A DNA stretch of 64,000 nt from an uncultured Aquimarina sp. (GTDB lineage Bacteria; Bacteroidota; Bacteroidia; Flavobacteriales; Flavobacteriaceae). The stretch covers positions 20,559 through 84,558 of the forward strand of contig CANNFM010000019.1 of the NCBI GenBank assembly GCA_947503835.1, read 5' to 3'. Each line of letters starts with the position of its first letter. Position 1 is the first letter of the stretch. The position numbers and the translations under genes were made by a program. This document shows positions 19,608-27,143 of the stretch, piece after piece. Under the pieces are notes generated by a model. The model made no database searches. It saw only the letters and a program-made list of their open reading frames with translations, and was not told the origin of the DNA.

Positions 19608-20315
19608 ATGAAACTGATCAAGTTCATTATTGTGTTAACCGTGATTTTTACAGTTGGAAATTATACAGTTGCAGCTCAAGGGAAATCTCAAGAAACGAAA
19701 GAAAAGATATCGCAAAAGAAAGATAAAGAAAAATTAAATAAAGGTAGAGAGAAAGCAGAAGAAGCTAAAGAAAAAGTAAAGCAAGCAAGAGAGGATGCCA
19801 AAGAAAAGGCAAAAGAAGCTAAGGAAGATGTAAAAAAAAGAGCAGAAGAAGCAAGAGAAGATGCAAAGCAAGCAAGAGATGATGCCAAAGAAAAAGTAAA
19901 AGAAGCTAAAGAAGAAGTAAAGGAAAGAGCAGAAGATGTCGAGGAAAAAGCCGAAAAAACAAAAGGCAATGCATATGGGAAAAATAAGGGCGAATTAAAA
20001 GGTAAAGAATTTGGAATGGCTCGGGCAGAAGAAGCGAAGAATAAGGTAAAAGAACGTACCGAAGCTCTCGAAAGAAATGAATCCAAAATTCAAAAAGCAC
20101 AGGAGAAAATTGCTGCCGCCAAAGATAGATTAGCCAAAGCAAAGGAAAAAACAGGAGAAGATGCTCTTACCTCCGAAGAAATAGCAGAAAAAGAAGCTAA
20201 AATTATAAAAGCCGAAGAAAAGTTAAAGGCATTAGATGAATCTGTTAAAAAAGGAAGACAAAAAACGAAAGAAGGTAAAGAAAAATTGAATAAAGTATAT
20301 TCAGAAGATCAATAA
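19608..20315 (+). CDS. Exported Lys/Glu-rich helical repeat protein
   Basis: This 235-aa protein has a signal peptide (about residues 1-24, cut near AAQG). A long, highly charged alpha-helical body follows, made of repeats such as REDAKEKAKEAKEDVKKRAE. Residues starting at DAKEKAKEAK recur after 29 residues, and the DNA shows the same 87-bp duplication (GATGCCAAAGAAAA at 19794 and again at 19881). The Ala/Lys/Glu pattern with an 11-residue periodicity is reminiscent of LEA-like or apolipoprotein-like helices. No enzyme motif is present. Desiccation or membrane protection is only a guess. It lies just downstream of the small lipoprotein. Confidence 0.72.
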   Translation: MKLIKFIIVLTVIFTVGNYTVAAQGKSQETKEKISQKKDKEKLNKGREKAEEAKEKVKQAREDAKEKAKEAKEDVKKRAEEAREDAKQARDDAKEKVKEAKEEVKERAEDVEEKAEKTKGNAYGKNKGELKGKEFGMARAEEAKNKVKERTEALERNESKIQKAQEKIAAAKDRLAKAKEKTGEDALTSEEIAEKEAKIIKAEEKLKALDESVKKGRQKTKEGKEKLNKVYSEDQ

Positions 20316-20534
20316 ATTTAAAAATCGTATTTTTGAGAAGAATATAAGCCTCTACCACAAAAATATTTAAATTAATTATGGTATTGTTGAAGATTACTTT
20401 TTTGTAATTAAGAAATTCTAGCAAAGAATCAAGGCAATAATTCAAGTAACAAGACGAAGGAAAAGGTGACCGGAAAGAAGGTGAAGAAAAGGATAAAGAC
20501 GATAATTAAATAGATATATAAACTATAAATTAAT
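20316..20534 (+). other. Intergenic stretch with a coding-like remnant
   Basis: A Lys-rich reading frame (for example KEKVTGKKVKKRIKTIIK, ending at the TAG near 20513) runs through 20410-20513 but has no start codon and meets an upstream stop. It resembles the composition of the preceding gene, so it may be a decayed fragment of a related coding sequence. Nothing else is evident. Confidence 0.35.
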
Positions 20535-20579
20535 AAAAAAATGTCTGGAAGGTGTATAATTCTTTCTAGACATTTTTTA
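20535..20579 (+). terminator. Hairpin before the thioredoxin-like gene
   Basis: ATGTCTGGAAGG pairs with CTTTCTAGACAT across a short loop with G-U pairs, flanked by an A-run and a T-run. This is a probable terminator for the upstream helical-protein region. Confidence 0.65.
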
Positions 20580-20587
20580 TAGATACT

Positions 20588-21817
20588 ATGAAGAAACAAA
20601 TCATTTTAGCACTTAGCGTTACTCTTATATTCTTTTCATGCAAAAAAGATCATCCAAAGGATCCTGCAAATTTTAAAAGTGGTCCATGGAGAGCCGTTCT
20701 TGATGTCCAGGATAACAAACAACTTCCATTTTTATTTGAAGTGATGGATGACCAAACACTAAAGATTTTTAATGCCGAAGAAACCATTGATGTCGGAGAG
20801 GTTGAAATACTTGGAGATTCTATAAAAATTAAATTCCCTGTGTTTGAAGGTTATGTGGCGGCAAAGTTTGTAGATTCAATGAACATTTCTGGGAGTTTTA
20901 TTAAAGAAAGCTTAGATAGGATCGTACCTTTTAAGGCAGCTTATGGCGAACAAGATCGATTTGAGATTACTTCAAAACCTATACATGATATAACGGGCAA
21001 TTGGGAAACTGTTTTTAGTCAGGATAATGATGCAGATAGATATATTGCCAAAGGATCATTTACTCAAAATGACAATATAGTTTCAGGTACTTTTAGAACC
21101 ACAACCGGAGATTATAGATATTTAGAAGGCGTTCTTAATAATGATCAGTTACAATTATCTACTTTTGATGGGGCACATGCATTTTTATTCACGGCAAAGG
21201 TTACAGATAGTACAATCAATGGCTATTTTTATTCAGGAAACCATTGGAAAGAGCCATTTACAGCAAAGAAAAATGAAACGTATGAATTACCCTCAGAAGA
21301 TTCGTTGACTTATCTTAAAAAAGGATATGATACTTTTGAGTTTAATTTTCCAAACGCAAAAGGAGAGCAAGTTTCATTAAAAGATTCCAGATTTAAGGAT
21401 AAAGTTGTCATTGTACAGGTTATGGGTACTTGGTGCCCAAATTGTATGGACGAGACAAAATATTATGTTGATTTCTATAATCAAAATAAAGAAAAAGATG
21501 TAGAGATTGTTGCTTTAGCCTTTGAATATGCGAAGACCAAAGAAAAAGCTTTCAAATCCATAGAAAGATTACAAAAGAAATTAAAGGTTGAATATCCAAT
21601 TCTTCTTGCACAATACGGTACATCAGATAAGCAAAAAGCCCAGGAAAAATTACCAATGCTTAATCATATTTTATCGTATCCTACAACTATTTTTATTGAC
21701 AAAAAAGGTCAGGTACGCAAGATACATACCGGGTTTAATGGACCAGCTACAGGTCAAAAATATGTTGACTTTAAAAAAGATTTCGAAGGGTTTGTTAATG
21801 AACTCCTACTGGAATAA
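20588..21817 (+). CDS. TlpA-like thioredoxin-fold lipoprotein
   Basis: This is a predicted lipoprotein that catalyses thiol-disulfide exchange outside the cytoplasm. The 409-aa protein begins with a lipoprotein signal (IFFSCKKD). About residues 25-240 form a beta-rich N-terminal region of the kind found ahead of TlpA/AhpC domains in Bacteroidota. The C-terminal thioredoxin domain has the active site WCPNC with cysteines at 283 and 286, followed by the cis-proline segment SYPTTIFID. The partner is unknown; respiratory or cytochrome maturation and stress functions are all known for this family. It appears monocistronic. Confidence 0.88.
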   Translation: MKKQIILALSVTLIFFSCKKDHPKDPANFKSGPWRAVLDVQDNKQLPFLFEVMDDQTLKIFNAEETIDVGEVEILGDSIKIKFPVFEGYVAAKFVDSMNISGSFIKESLDRIVPFKAAYGEQDRFEITSKPIHDITGNWETVFSQDNDADRYIAKGSFTQNDNIVSGTFRTTTGDYRYLEGVLNNDQLQLSTFDGAHAFLFTAKVTDSTINGYFYSGNHWKEPFTAKKNETYELPSEDSLTYLKKGYDTFEFNFPNAKGEQVSLKDSRFKDKVVIVQVMGTWCPNCMDETKYYVDFYNQNKEKDVEIVALAFEYAKTKEKAFKSIERLQKKLKVEYPILLAQYGTSDKQKAQEKLPMLNHILSYPTTIFIDKKGQVRKIHTGFNGPATGQKYVDFKKDFEGFVNELLLE

Positions 21818-21961
21818 ATCAGTTTAACAATCAATTATGACTTTCTTGTTGAGTTTAACACATTGGTAACATTAGGATTAACAATTACCTCTTAAATTGT
21901 TACTTGTAGAGATCATTTTCAAATTTCTACACGATAATAATTAATTCAAAAAACGTCAGTC

Positions 21962-23062
21962 ATGAAACAATCAAATCTTTTTACAGCATGTATTGCTGTA
22001 GTCACTCTGTTGTTCTCAATCGAAGCAACCGCTCAATTAAAAACCCCAGAAGCAAGTCAACGTGCAAAAGTAATGCAACGCGTAGGGATAACCGATATAA
22101 TTATTGATTATGGAAGGCCCAGCGTTAAAGAACGCGAGATATGGGGGAAACTAGTACCTTATGGATACAATAATTTGGGTTTTGGAACCTCTACTGCCGC
22201 GCCTTGGAGAGCAGGTGCAAATACTAATTCTACCATAAAATTTACTCATGATGTAAAAGTTGAAGGAAAAGATATTAAAGCAGGTAAATACGGTTTGCAT
22301 ATTGCTTTGAAGGAAGATGGAGGAGCAACGGTCATATTTTCTAATAATTATACGTCATGGGGAAGCTATTTTTATGACGAAAAAGAGGATGCATTACGAG
22401 TAGATGTAAAGACCAAAGATGTAGCGCATACTGAAACATTGACCTTTTTGTTTCCAGAATTTGAAGCGAATAGTACTACGGCAGCTTTACGTTGGGAAAA
22501 AAAGGAAATTCCTTTTAAGATAGAAGTTAATGTGAAGGATGTTGTAATGACTAAAATTAAGGAAGATCTTCGTGGTTCTAAAGGCTTTACTCAAGCAAAT
22601 TGGGATAGTGCTGCTAACTATGCTTTTGGAGCAGAAGAATTAGATCAAGCTCTAGAGTGGATTAATACCTCCATTAGTGGTACATTTTTTAGTAAAGAAA
22701 CTTTTTCAAACCTTTCTCTAAAATCTCGAATACTTGCAAAACAAGGAAAAGCAGATGAAGCGATGACCTATGTAGACAAAGCTGTCAAATTAGGTAATAC
22801 ATCGCAAGTTTTTCGTTTAGGAACGGGTCTTATTAGTCAAGGACAAAAGGATAAAGCTATGGCAATCCTAAAAGATAATGTGAAAAATAATAATGGGGCA
22901 TGGCCATCAAATTATGGACTTGCTCGAGCTTATGCTGCGACAGGAGATTATAAAAATGCTATTAAATCTATAAATATAGCTATGACAAATGCACCAGAAA
23001 GATTTAAACCTAGACTTACAGGAGATCTTGAAAAACTTGAAAAAGGAGAAGATATCAATTAG
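21962..23062 (+). CDS. DUF2911 protein with C-terminal TPRs
   Basis: This 366-aa exported protein has a signal peptide (residues 1-24). It contains a DUF2911 domain at about 30-185, recognised by PEASQRAKVMQRVGITDI, DYGRPSVKEREIWG and PYG-NLGFGTSTAAPWRAGAN. About residues 215-360 carry helical TPR-like repeats (AKQGKADEAMTYVDKAVKLG, AYAATGDYKNAIKSIN). DUF2911 proteins are frequent in Bacteroidota and have no established function. It is probably periplasmic. It has its own weak terminator downstream. Confidence 0.86.
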   Translation: MKQSNLFTACIAVVTLLFSIEATAQLKTPEASQRAKVMQRVGITDIIIDYGRPSVKEREIWGKLVPYGYNNLGFGTSTAAPWRAGANTNSTIKFTHDVKVEGKDIKAGKYGLHIALKEDGGATVIFSNNYTSWGSYFYDEKEDALRVDVKTKDVAHTETLTFLFPEFEANSTTAALRWEKKEIPFKIEVNVKDVVMTKIKEDLRGSKGFTQANWDSAANYAFGAEELDQALEWINTSISGTFFSKETFSNLSLKSRILAKQGKADEAMTYVDKAVKLGNTSQVFRLGTGLISQGQKDKAMAILKDNVKNNNGAWPSNYGLARAYAATGDYKNAIKSINIAMTNAPERFKPRLTGDLEKLEKGEDIN

Positions 23063-23086
23063 GGAGTAAAAAAAATATGTTTTAAC

Positions 23087-23121
23087 AAAAAAAGGTTTAG
23101 AATTTTTCTAGACCTTTTTTG
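23087..23121 (+). terminator. Terminator after the DUF2911 gene
   Basis: AAAAAAGGTTTAGA pairs with TCTAGACCTTTTTT, with one G-U pair and a short T-rich loop, then a T-run. It lies about 25 bases after the stop codon. Confidence 0.8.
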
Positions 23122-23211
23122 TTGAAATTAAATAGGAATGATTAATATTATATGTACACTTTATAAGGTAGTTTTATTCCTTAATAATTTTACGGTAAAG
23201 CTGTATTAATG

Positions 23212-23219
23212 TATCTTTG
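23212..23219 (+). promoter_or_regulatory. Possible -7 promoter element of pta-ackA
   Basis: TATCTTTG fits the Bacteroidota -7 consensus TAnnTTTG and lies about 20 bases before the pta start. An upstream -33 element is not clear, so the assignment is tentative. Confidence 0.42.
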
Positions 23220-23239
23220 TATTAACCAAATTTAACCGC

Positions 23240-25333
23240 ATGAGTAAAGCTGTATATATTGCTACTATTGAGCCCAATAGTGGTAAATCTATTGTTGTTT
23301 TAGGTATGATGAGTATGTTACTGGGTAAAATTGCCCGAGTAGGATATTTTAGACCAATTATTGATGACCCAAAAGAAGGAGAAGTTGATAATCATATCAA
23401 TACTGTAATATCTCATTTCGAGTTAGATATTAATTTCAAAAATGCCTACGCCTATACCAGGAGTGAAGTTCTTCAAAAATATAACCAGGGAAAATCCGGG
23501 GAAATAATAGATGGTATTATTAGAAAATATAAAAGTCTTGAAGAAAAGTTTGATTTTATACTGGTCGAGGGTACTGATTTTTCTGACGAAGGGAGTATCA
23601 TCGAATTTGATATCAACATCATAATTGCCAAAAATCTGGGCATTCCGGCAATGATAGTTGCCAGTGGTATCGATAAGAAGAATGAAGAAATTGTCGGAAA
23701 TCTAAAACTGGCTTTTGATACATTTAGTAGCAAAGATGTAGAGGTTTTGGCGATGGTCGCTAACAAGGTGACTCCGGGCTGTGAGGAGAAATTGAATACC
23801 TTATTTGATAAAGATTTTGGAAACGAAGTTGAGAGAATAATCATACCCAAAGTCAATTCTTTAATTAATCCTACAATCAAAGAAATTGTAAGTGAACTAG
23901 GAGGGACTATCTTATTTGGTAAAGAGTACTTAAATAATCAAGCAGGCAATTTTGGAGTGGGAGCAATGCAATTACGTAATTATCTAACGCATCTTAAGGA
24001 TAATAGCTTGGTGGTTACTCCAGGAGATCGTGCAGACATTATCCTTGGTGTTCTGCAAGCAAATATTTCAGATAATTATCCGAAAATTTCGGGAATCATA
24101 CTTACCGGAGGAATTATCCCGGAGAAAGCTATACTCAAATTAATCGAAGGGGTTTCAATATCGTTTCCAATTATTTCAGTACCTAGCGGAACGTTTTCTA
24201 TTGCAAATCAAATTGGAGCTATCAAATCGAAGATATATGTAGATAATCTACAAAAGATAAGTACTTCAATAAGTACATTTGAAAAGTATGTTAATGAAAA
24301 TCATCTTGCAGATCGACTCATTACTTTTGAATCAGAAGGACTCACACCGCGTATGTTTCAATACAACTTACTGAAACGAGCATTACAACATAAAAAACAT
24401 ATTGTTCTTCCTGAAGGAGGAGATGAAAGAATTTTAAGAGCCACATCTAGGCTATTGGCTTCAAATGTTGTAGATATTACTTTAATTGGTGATGAAAGGA
24501 AAATAAAGAGCAAAGCTGTAAAGCTGGATATACCTATCGATTTTAGTAAAGTCAATGTTGTTTTTCCTACAGAGTCTCCTTATTATGATGATTATGTACA
24601 AACGTTCTATGAATTACGTAAACACAAAAATGTAAATCTTGATATGGCCAAAGATATGATGGCAGATGTCTCTTATTTTGGCACTATGATGATTTATAAA
24701 GGCCATGCAGACGGGATGGTTTCTGGAGCTGTACATACTACACAACATACCATAAGACCAGCCTTGCAATTTATCAAAACCAAACCTGGAGTAAAAGTGG
24801 TTTCTTCAGTGTTTTTTATGTGCTTAGAAGATAGAGTTTCGGTATTTGGTGATTGCGCAATCAATCCAAATCCAAATGCAGAAGAATTGGCAGAAATCGC
24901 AATTTCTTCTTCAAAATCTGCTTTAGCTTTCGGAATAGAGCCTAAAGTAGCAATGTTATCATACTCATCTGGTACATCGGGTAAGGGAGCCGATGTAGAA
25001 ATTGTTAGGGCCGCCACGGCAATAGTGAAAGAAAAACAACCAGATCTTAAAATTGAAGGACCGATACAATATGATGCGGCTGTAGATATTAAAGTTGGGC
25101 AAAGTAAACTTCCCGATTCTGAAGTGGCCGGACAAGCTAGTGTTTTAATATTTCCTGACTTAAATACCGGAAATAATACGTATAAAGCAGTACAGCGAGA
25201 AACTGGTGCACTGGCAATCGGTCCTATGTTACAAGGGTTAAATAAACCAGTTAATGATTTAAGTCGTGGATGTACTGTAGATGACGTGTATAATACAGTT
25301 ATCATTACAGCAATTCAGGCACAGGGACTATAA
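23240..25333 (+). CDS. pta: Phosphate acetyltransferase
   Basis: Pta converts acetyl-CoA and phosphate to acetyl phosphate, the first step of acetate production with ATP gain. The 697-aa protein is the long type. It has an N-terminal P-loop-like domain (EPNSGKS at about residues 11-17), a central DRTGG domain at about 215-320 (TPGDRADIILG), and a C-terminal PTA/PTB catalytic domain at about 370-695 (VLPEGGDERILRA, then SYSSGTSGKGADVE and GPIQYDAAVD). It is followed after 14 bases by ackA in the same direction, forming the standard operon. Confidence 0.96.
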   Translation: MSKAVYIATIEPNSGKSIVVLGMMSMLLGKIARVGYFRPIIDDPKEGEVDNHINTVISHFELDINFKNAYAYTRSEVLQKYNQGKSGEIIDGIIRKYKSLEEKFDFILVEGTDFSDEGSIIEFDINIIIAKNLGIPAMIVASGIDKKNEEIVGNLKLAFDTFSSKDVEVLAMVANKVTPGCEEKLNTLFDKDFGNEVERIIIPKVNSLINPTIKEIVSELGGTILFGKEYLNNQAGNFGVGAMQLRNYLTHLKDNSLVVTPGDRADIILGVLQANISDNYPKISGIILTGGIIPEKAILKLIEGVSISFPIISVPSGTFSIANQIGAIKSKIYVDNLQKISTSISTFEKYVNENHLADRLITFESEGLTPRMFQYNLLKRALQHKKHIVLPEGGDERILRATSRLLASNVVDITLIGDERKIKSKAVKLDIPIDFSKVNVVFPTESPYYDDYVQTFYELRKHKNVNLDMAKDMMADVSYFGTMMIYKGHADGMVSGAVHTTQHTIRPALQFIKTKPGVKVVSSVFFMCLEDRVSVFGDCAINPNPNAEELAEIAISSSKSALAFGIEPKVAMLSYSSGTSGKGADVEIVRAATAIVKEKQPDLKIEGPIQYDAAVDIKVGQSKLPDSEVAGQASVLIFPDLNTGNNTYKAVQRETGALAIGPMLQGLNKPVNDLSRGCTVDDVYNTVIITAIQAQGL

Positions 25334-25347
25334 AACAAAAAAGGAAT

Positions 25348-26532
25348 ATGCAGATATTAATTATAAACTCAGGAAGCTCTTCTATAAAGTTTCAGTTATT
25401 TTCTATGCCAAAAGCAAGAGTGATTTGTTCGGGTCTTGTAGAACGTATTGGTTTAGAAAATGCAAAAATAACATATACATCCGATAAAGAGAAAATAGAA
25501 AAAACAGCTACGATTAAAAATCACCAGGATGGATTGCAATTAATTGCTAAATATTTGATGGATACTGAGATTGGAGTACTCCAATCTACTTCAGAAATCC
25601 AAGCGGTTGGTCATCGCGTAGTACACGGGGGGAGTACTTTTGCACAAACAGTAGAAATTACAGAAGAGGTAAAACAAAAGATAGAAAAACTTTCAGCTTT
25701 AGCACCATTGCATAATCCTGCTAATTTAGAAGGTATCTTGGTGGCAGAGCAAATTTTTACTGAAGCAAAACAAGTAGCGGTATTTGATACTGCTTTTCAT
25801 CAAACAATTCCTGTTGAAGCCTATAAATATGCTATCCCAAATACGTTTTTAGATGAAAATAATATAAGAGTATATGGTTTTCATGGTACAAGTCATAAAT
25901 ATGTTTCTGAAAAAGCAATCGAGTTTTTAGGAAAATCAACATCTAAAATCATCACAATTCATTTAGGAAATGGGTGTAGTATGACCGCAGTAAAGAATGG
26001 TAAAAGTATTGATCATACTTTAGGGTTCGCTCCAATGAATGGATTGATTATGGGAACACGCTCTGGGGATATTGATCCAGCGGTCATTTTCTATATGGTG
26101 AACTCTTTGGGGTATACTCTAGATGAAGTAAATACACTTTTACAAAAAGAAAGCGGAATGTTAGGACTCACAGGTTACAGTGACCTTCGGGATATAGAGG
26201 CTGAAGCCGAAAAAGGAAATTTTGACTGCAGGTTGGCTCTAAAGATGAATGCCTATCGTATCAAAAAGTTTATTGGTTCTTATGCAGCTGTAATGAATGG
26301 GTTAGATGCTATTGTTTTTACCGCGGGGATTGGAGAAAACTCAGATGTTATTAGACGTTTGGTGTGCGAAGATCAGGAGTTTTTAGGTATTCAGCTAGAT
26401 AAAGAAAAGAACAGTACTCGATCCAAAGAAATAAGAAACATAGGAGCATTATCATCAAAAGTGAAAATCTTGGTAATTCCTACAAATGAAGAGCTTGAGA
26501 TAGCTAAACAATCTTTTGAATTACTGTCATAA
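25348..26532 (+). CDS. ackA: Acetate kinase
   Basis: AckA turns acetyl phosphate and ADP into acetate and ATP in the cytoplasm. The 394-aa protein has ASKHA-family motifs. The N-terminal phosphate loop is NSGSSSIKFQLF (about 7-18), followed by GHRVVHGG, the catalytic DTAFHQTIP, GFHGTSHKYV, HLGNGCSM and the C-terminal adenosine motif FTAGIGENS. Its length is standard. The start is 14 bases after the pta stop, so the two are expected to be co-transcribed, and a hairpin follows. Confidence 0.97.
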   Translation: MQILIINSGSSSIKFQLFSMPKARVICSGLVERIGLENAKITYTSDKEKIEKTATIKNHQDGLQLIAKYLMDTEIGVLQSTSEIQAVGHRVVHGGSTFAQTVEITEEVKQKIEKLSALAPLHNPANLEGILVAEQIFTEAKQVAVFDTAFHQTIPVEAYKYAIPNTFLDENNIRVYGFHGTSHKYVSEKAIEFLGKSTSKIITIHLGNGCSMTAVKNGKSIDHTLGFAPMNGLIMGTRSGDIDPAVIFYMVNSLGYTLDEVNTLLQKESGMLGLTGYSDLRDIEAEAEKGNFDCRLALKMNAYRIKKFIGSYAAVMNGLDAIVFTAGIGENSDVIRRLVCEDQEFLGIQLDKEKNSTRSKEIRNIGALSSKVKILVIPTNEELEIAKQSFELLS

Positions 26533-26538
26533 TATAAC

Positions 26539-26570
26539 AGAAGACAAACTTTTTGGCTTGTCTTCTATTT
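26539..26570 (+). terminator. Terminator after pta-ackA
   Basis: AGAAGACAA pairs with TTGTCTTCT around a ten-base loop, followed by ATTTTG. It lies seven bases after the ackA stop codon and before the convergent peptide gene. Confidence 0.75.
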
Positions 26571-26592
26571 TGTATTGTTATACTCTTTTGTA

Positions 26593-26778
26593 TTAAGCAA
26601 ATCTACAGCGGCCCCATCGGTCACAGTACCCAGGTTCACAAGAGGGTTGGCCTCCCCAATGGACAAGGCAACCACTACCTGATGGACAGCAAGTCGCTCT
26701 AAAAGATGCCCCTCTAACTTGTTTTTGTTGTTCTTTACTGAGTTCTTTAACTCCTGTTAGGTTTAATATTTTTTTCAT
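26593..26778 (-). CDS. Six-cysteine peptide with bacteriocin-type leader
   Basis: This 61-aa peptide has a leader of about 24 residues (MKKILNLTGVKELSKEQQKQ) ending VRGA, close to the double-glycine type leaders with the LSKEQQK motif found on Bacteroidota secreted peptides. The core of about 37 residues is rich in Gly, Pro and aromatic residues and has six cysteines (two adjacent near residue 30, then about 38, 48, 53 and 59), so up to three disulfides are possible. Dedicated C39-peptidase transporter genes are not in the neighbourhood. It could be a bacteriocin-like peptide or a signalling peptide. It stands alone, convergent with ackA. Confidence 0.62.
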   Translation of the reverse strand: MKKILNLTGVKELSKEQQKQVRGASFRATCCPSGSGCLVHWGGQPSCEPGYCDRWGRCRFA

Positions 26779-27143
26779 TGTGTACTATATTTAAGATGGT
26801 ACATAAATATAGTTTAAAATACTGTAAATCAAATACTTAAAAACCATAAAAAAAATATGGTTTTCTTATGATTTATCAATGTACTCCTTCTTTTTTTCTG
26901 AGATAATGTAGGTTATGAAGTATAATTCTGATAGCATTGTAAGAAATAACTTATTAACAAATGTTAAATAATGTAATGCATTGTAAATGAAGCTTTTGCC
27001 TTGTGTTTTTTAGTTAAATACTACATTATCAACATACTACATAACTATATGGTAACATAAGGTACTAGTATGTTTAACAAAATAATTTTAGCTTCGACTC
27101 GGTTATATTTAAACTAACGAATAGACTAACTCACAACAACACA
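26779..27143. other. Intergenic region with promoters of divergent genes
   Basis: These 365 AT-rich bases lie between the six-cysteine peptide gene and the secreted endonuclease gene. Several loose AT-rich direct and inverted words occur (AAACCATA and TATGGTTTT near 26850). I see no ORF and no strong structure. Confidence 0.45.

Noticed and set aside
19688..20086. 132-aa minus-strand reading frame rich in Ser, Phe and Leu
   Set aside because: It is the antisense shadow of the Lys/Glu-rich helical gene on the plus strand.
24694..25305. 203-aa minus-strand reading frame inside pta
   Set aside because: It is antisense to a well-conserved gene and has Ser/Thr-rich low-complexity composition expected of shadow frames.
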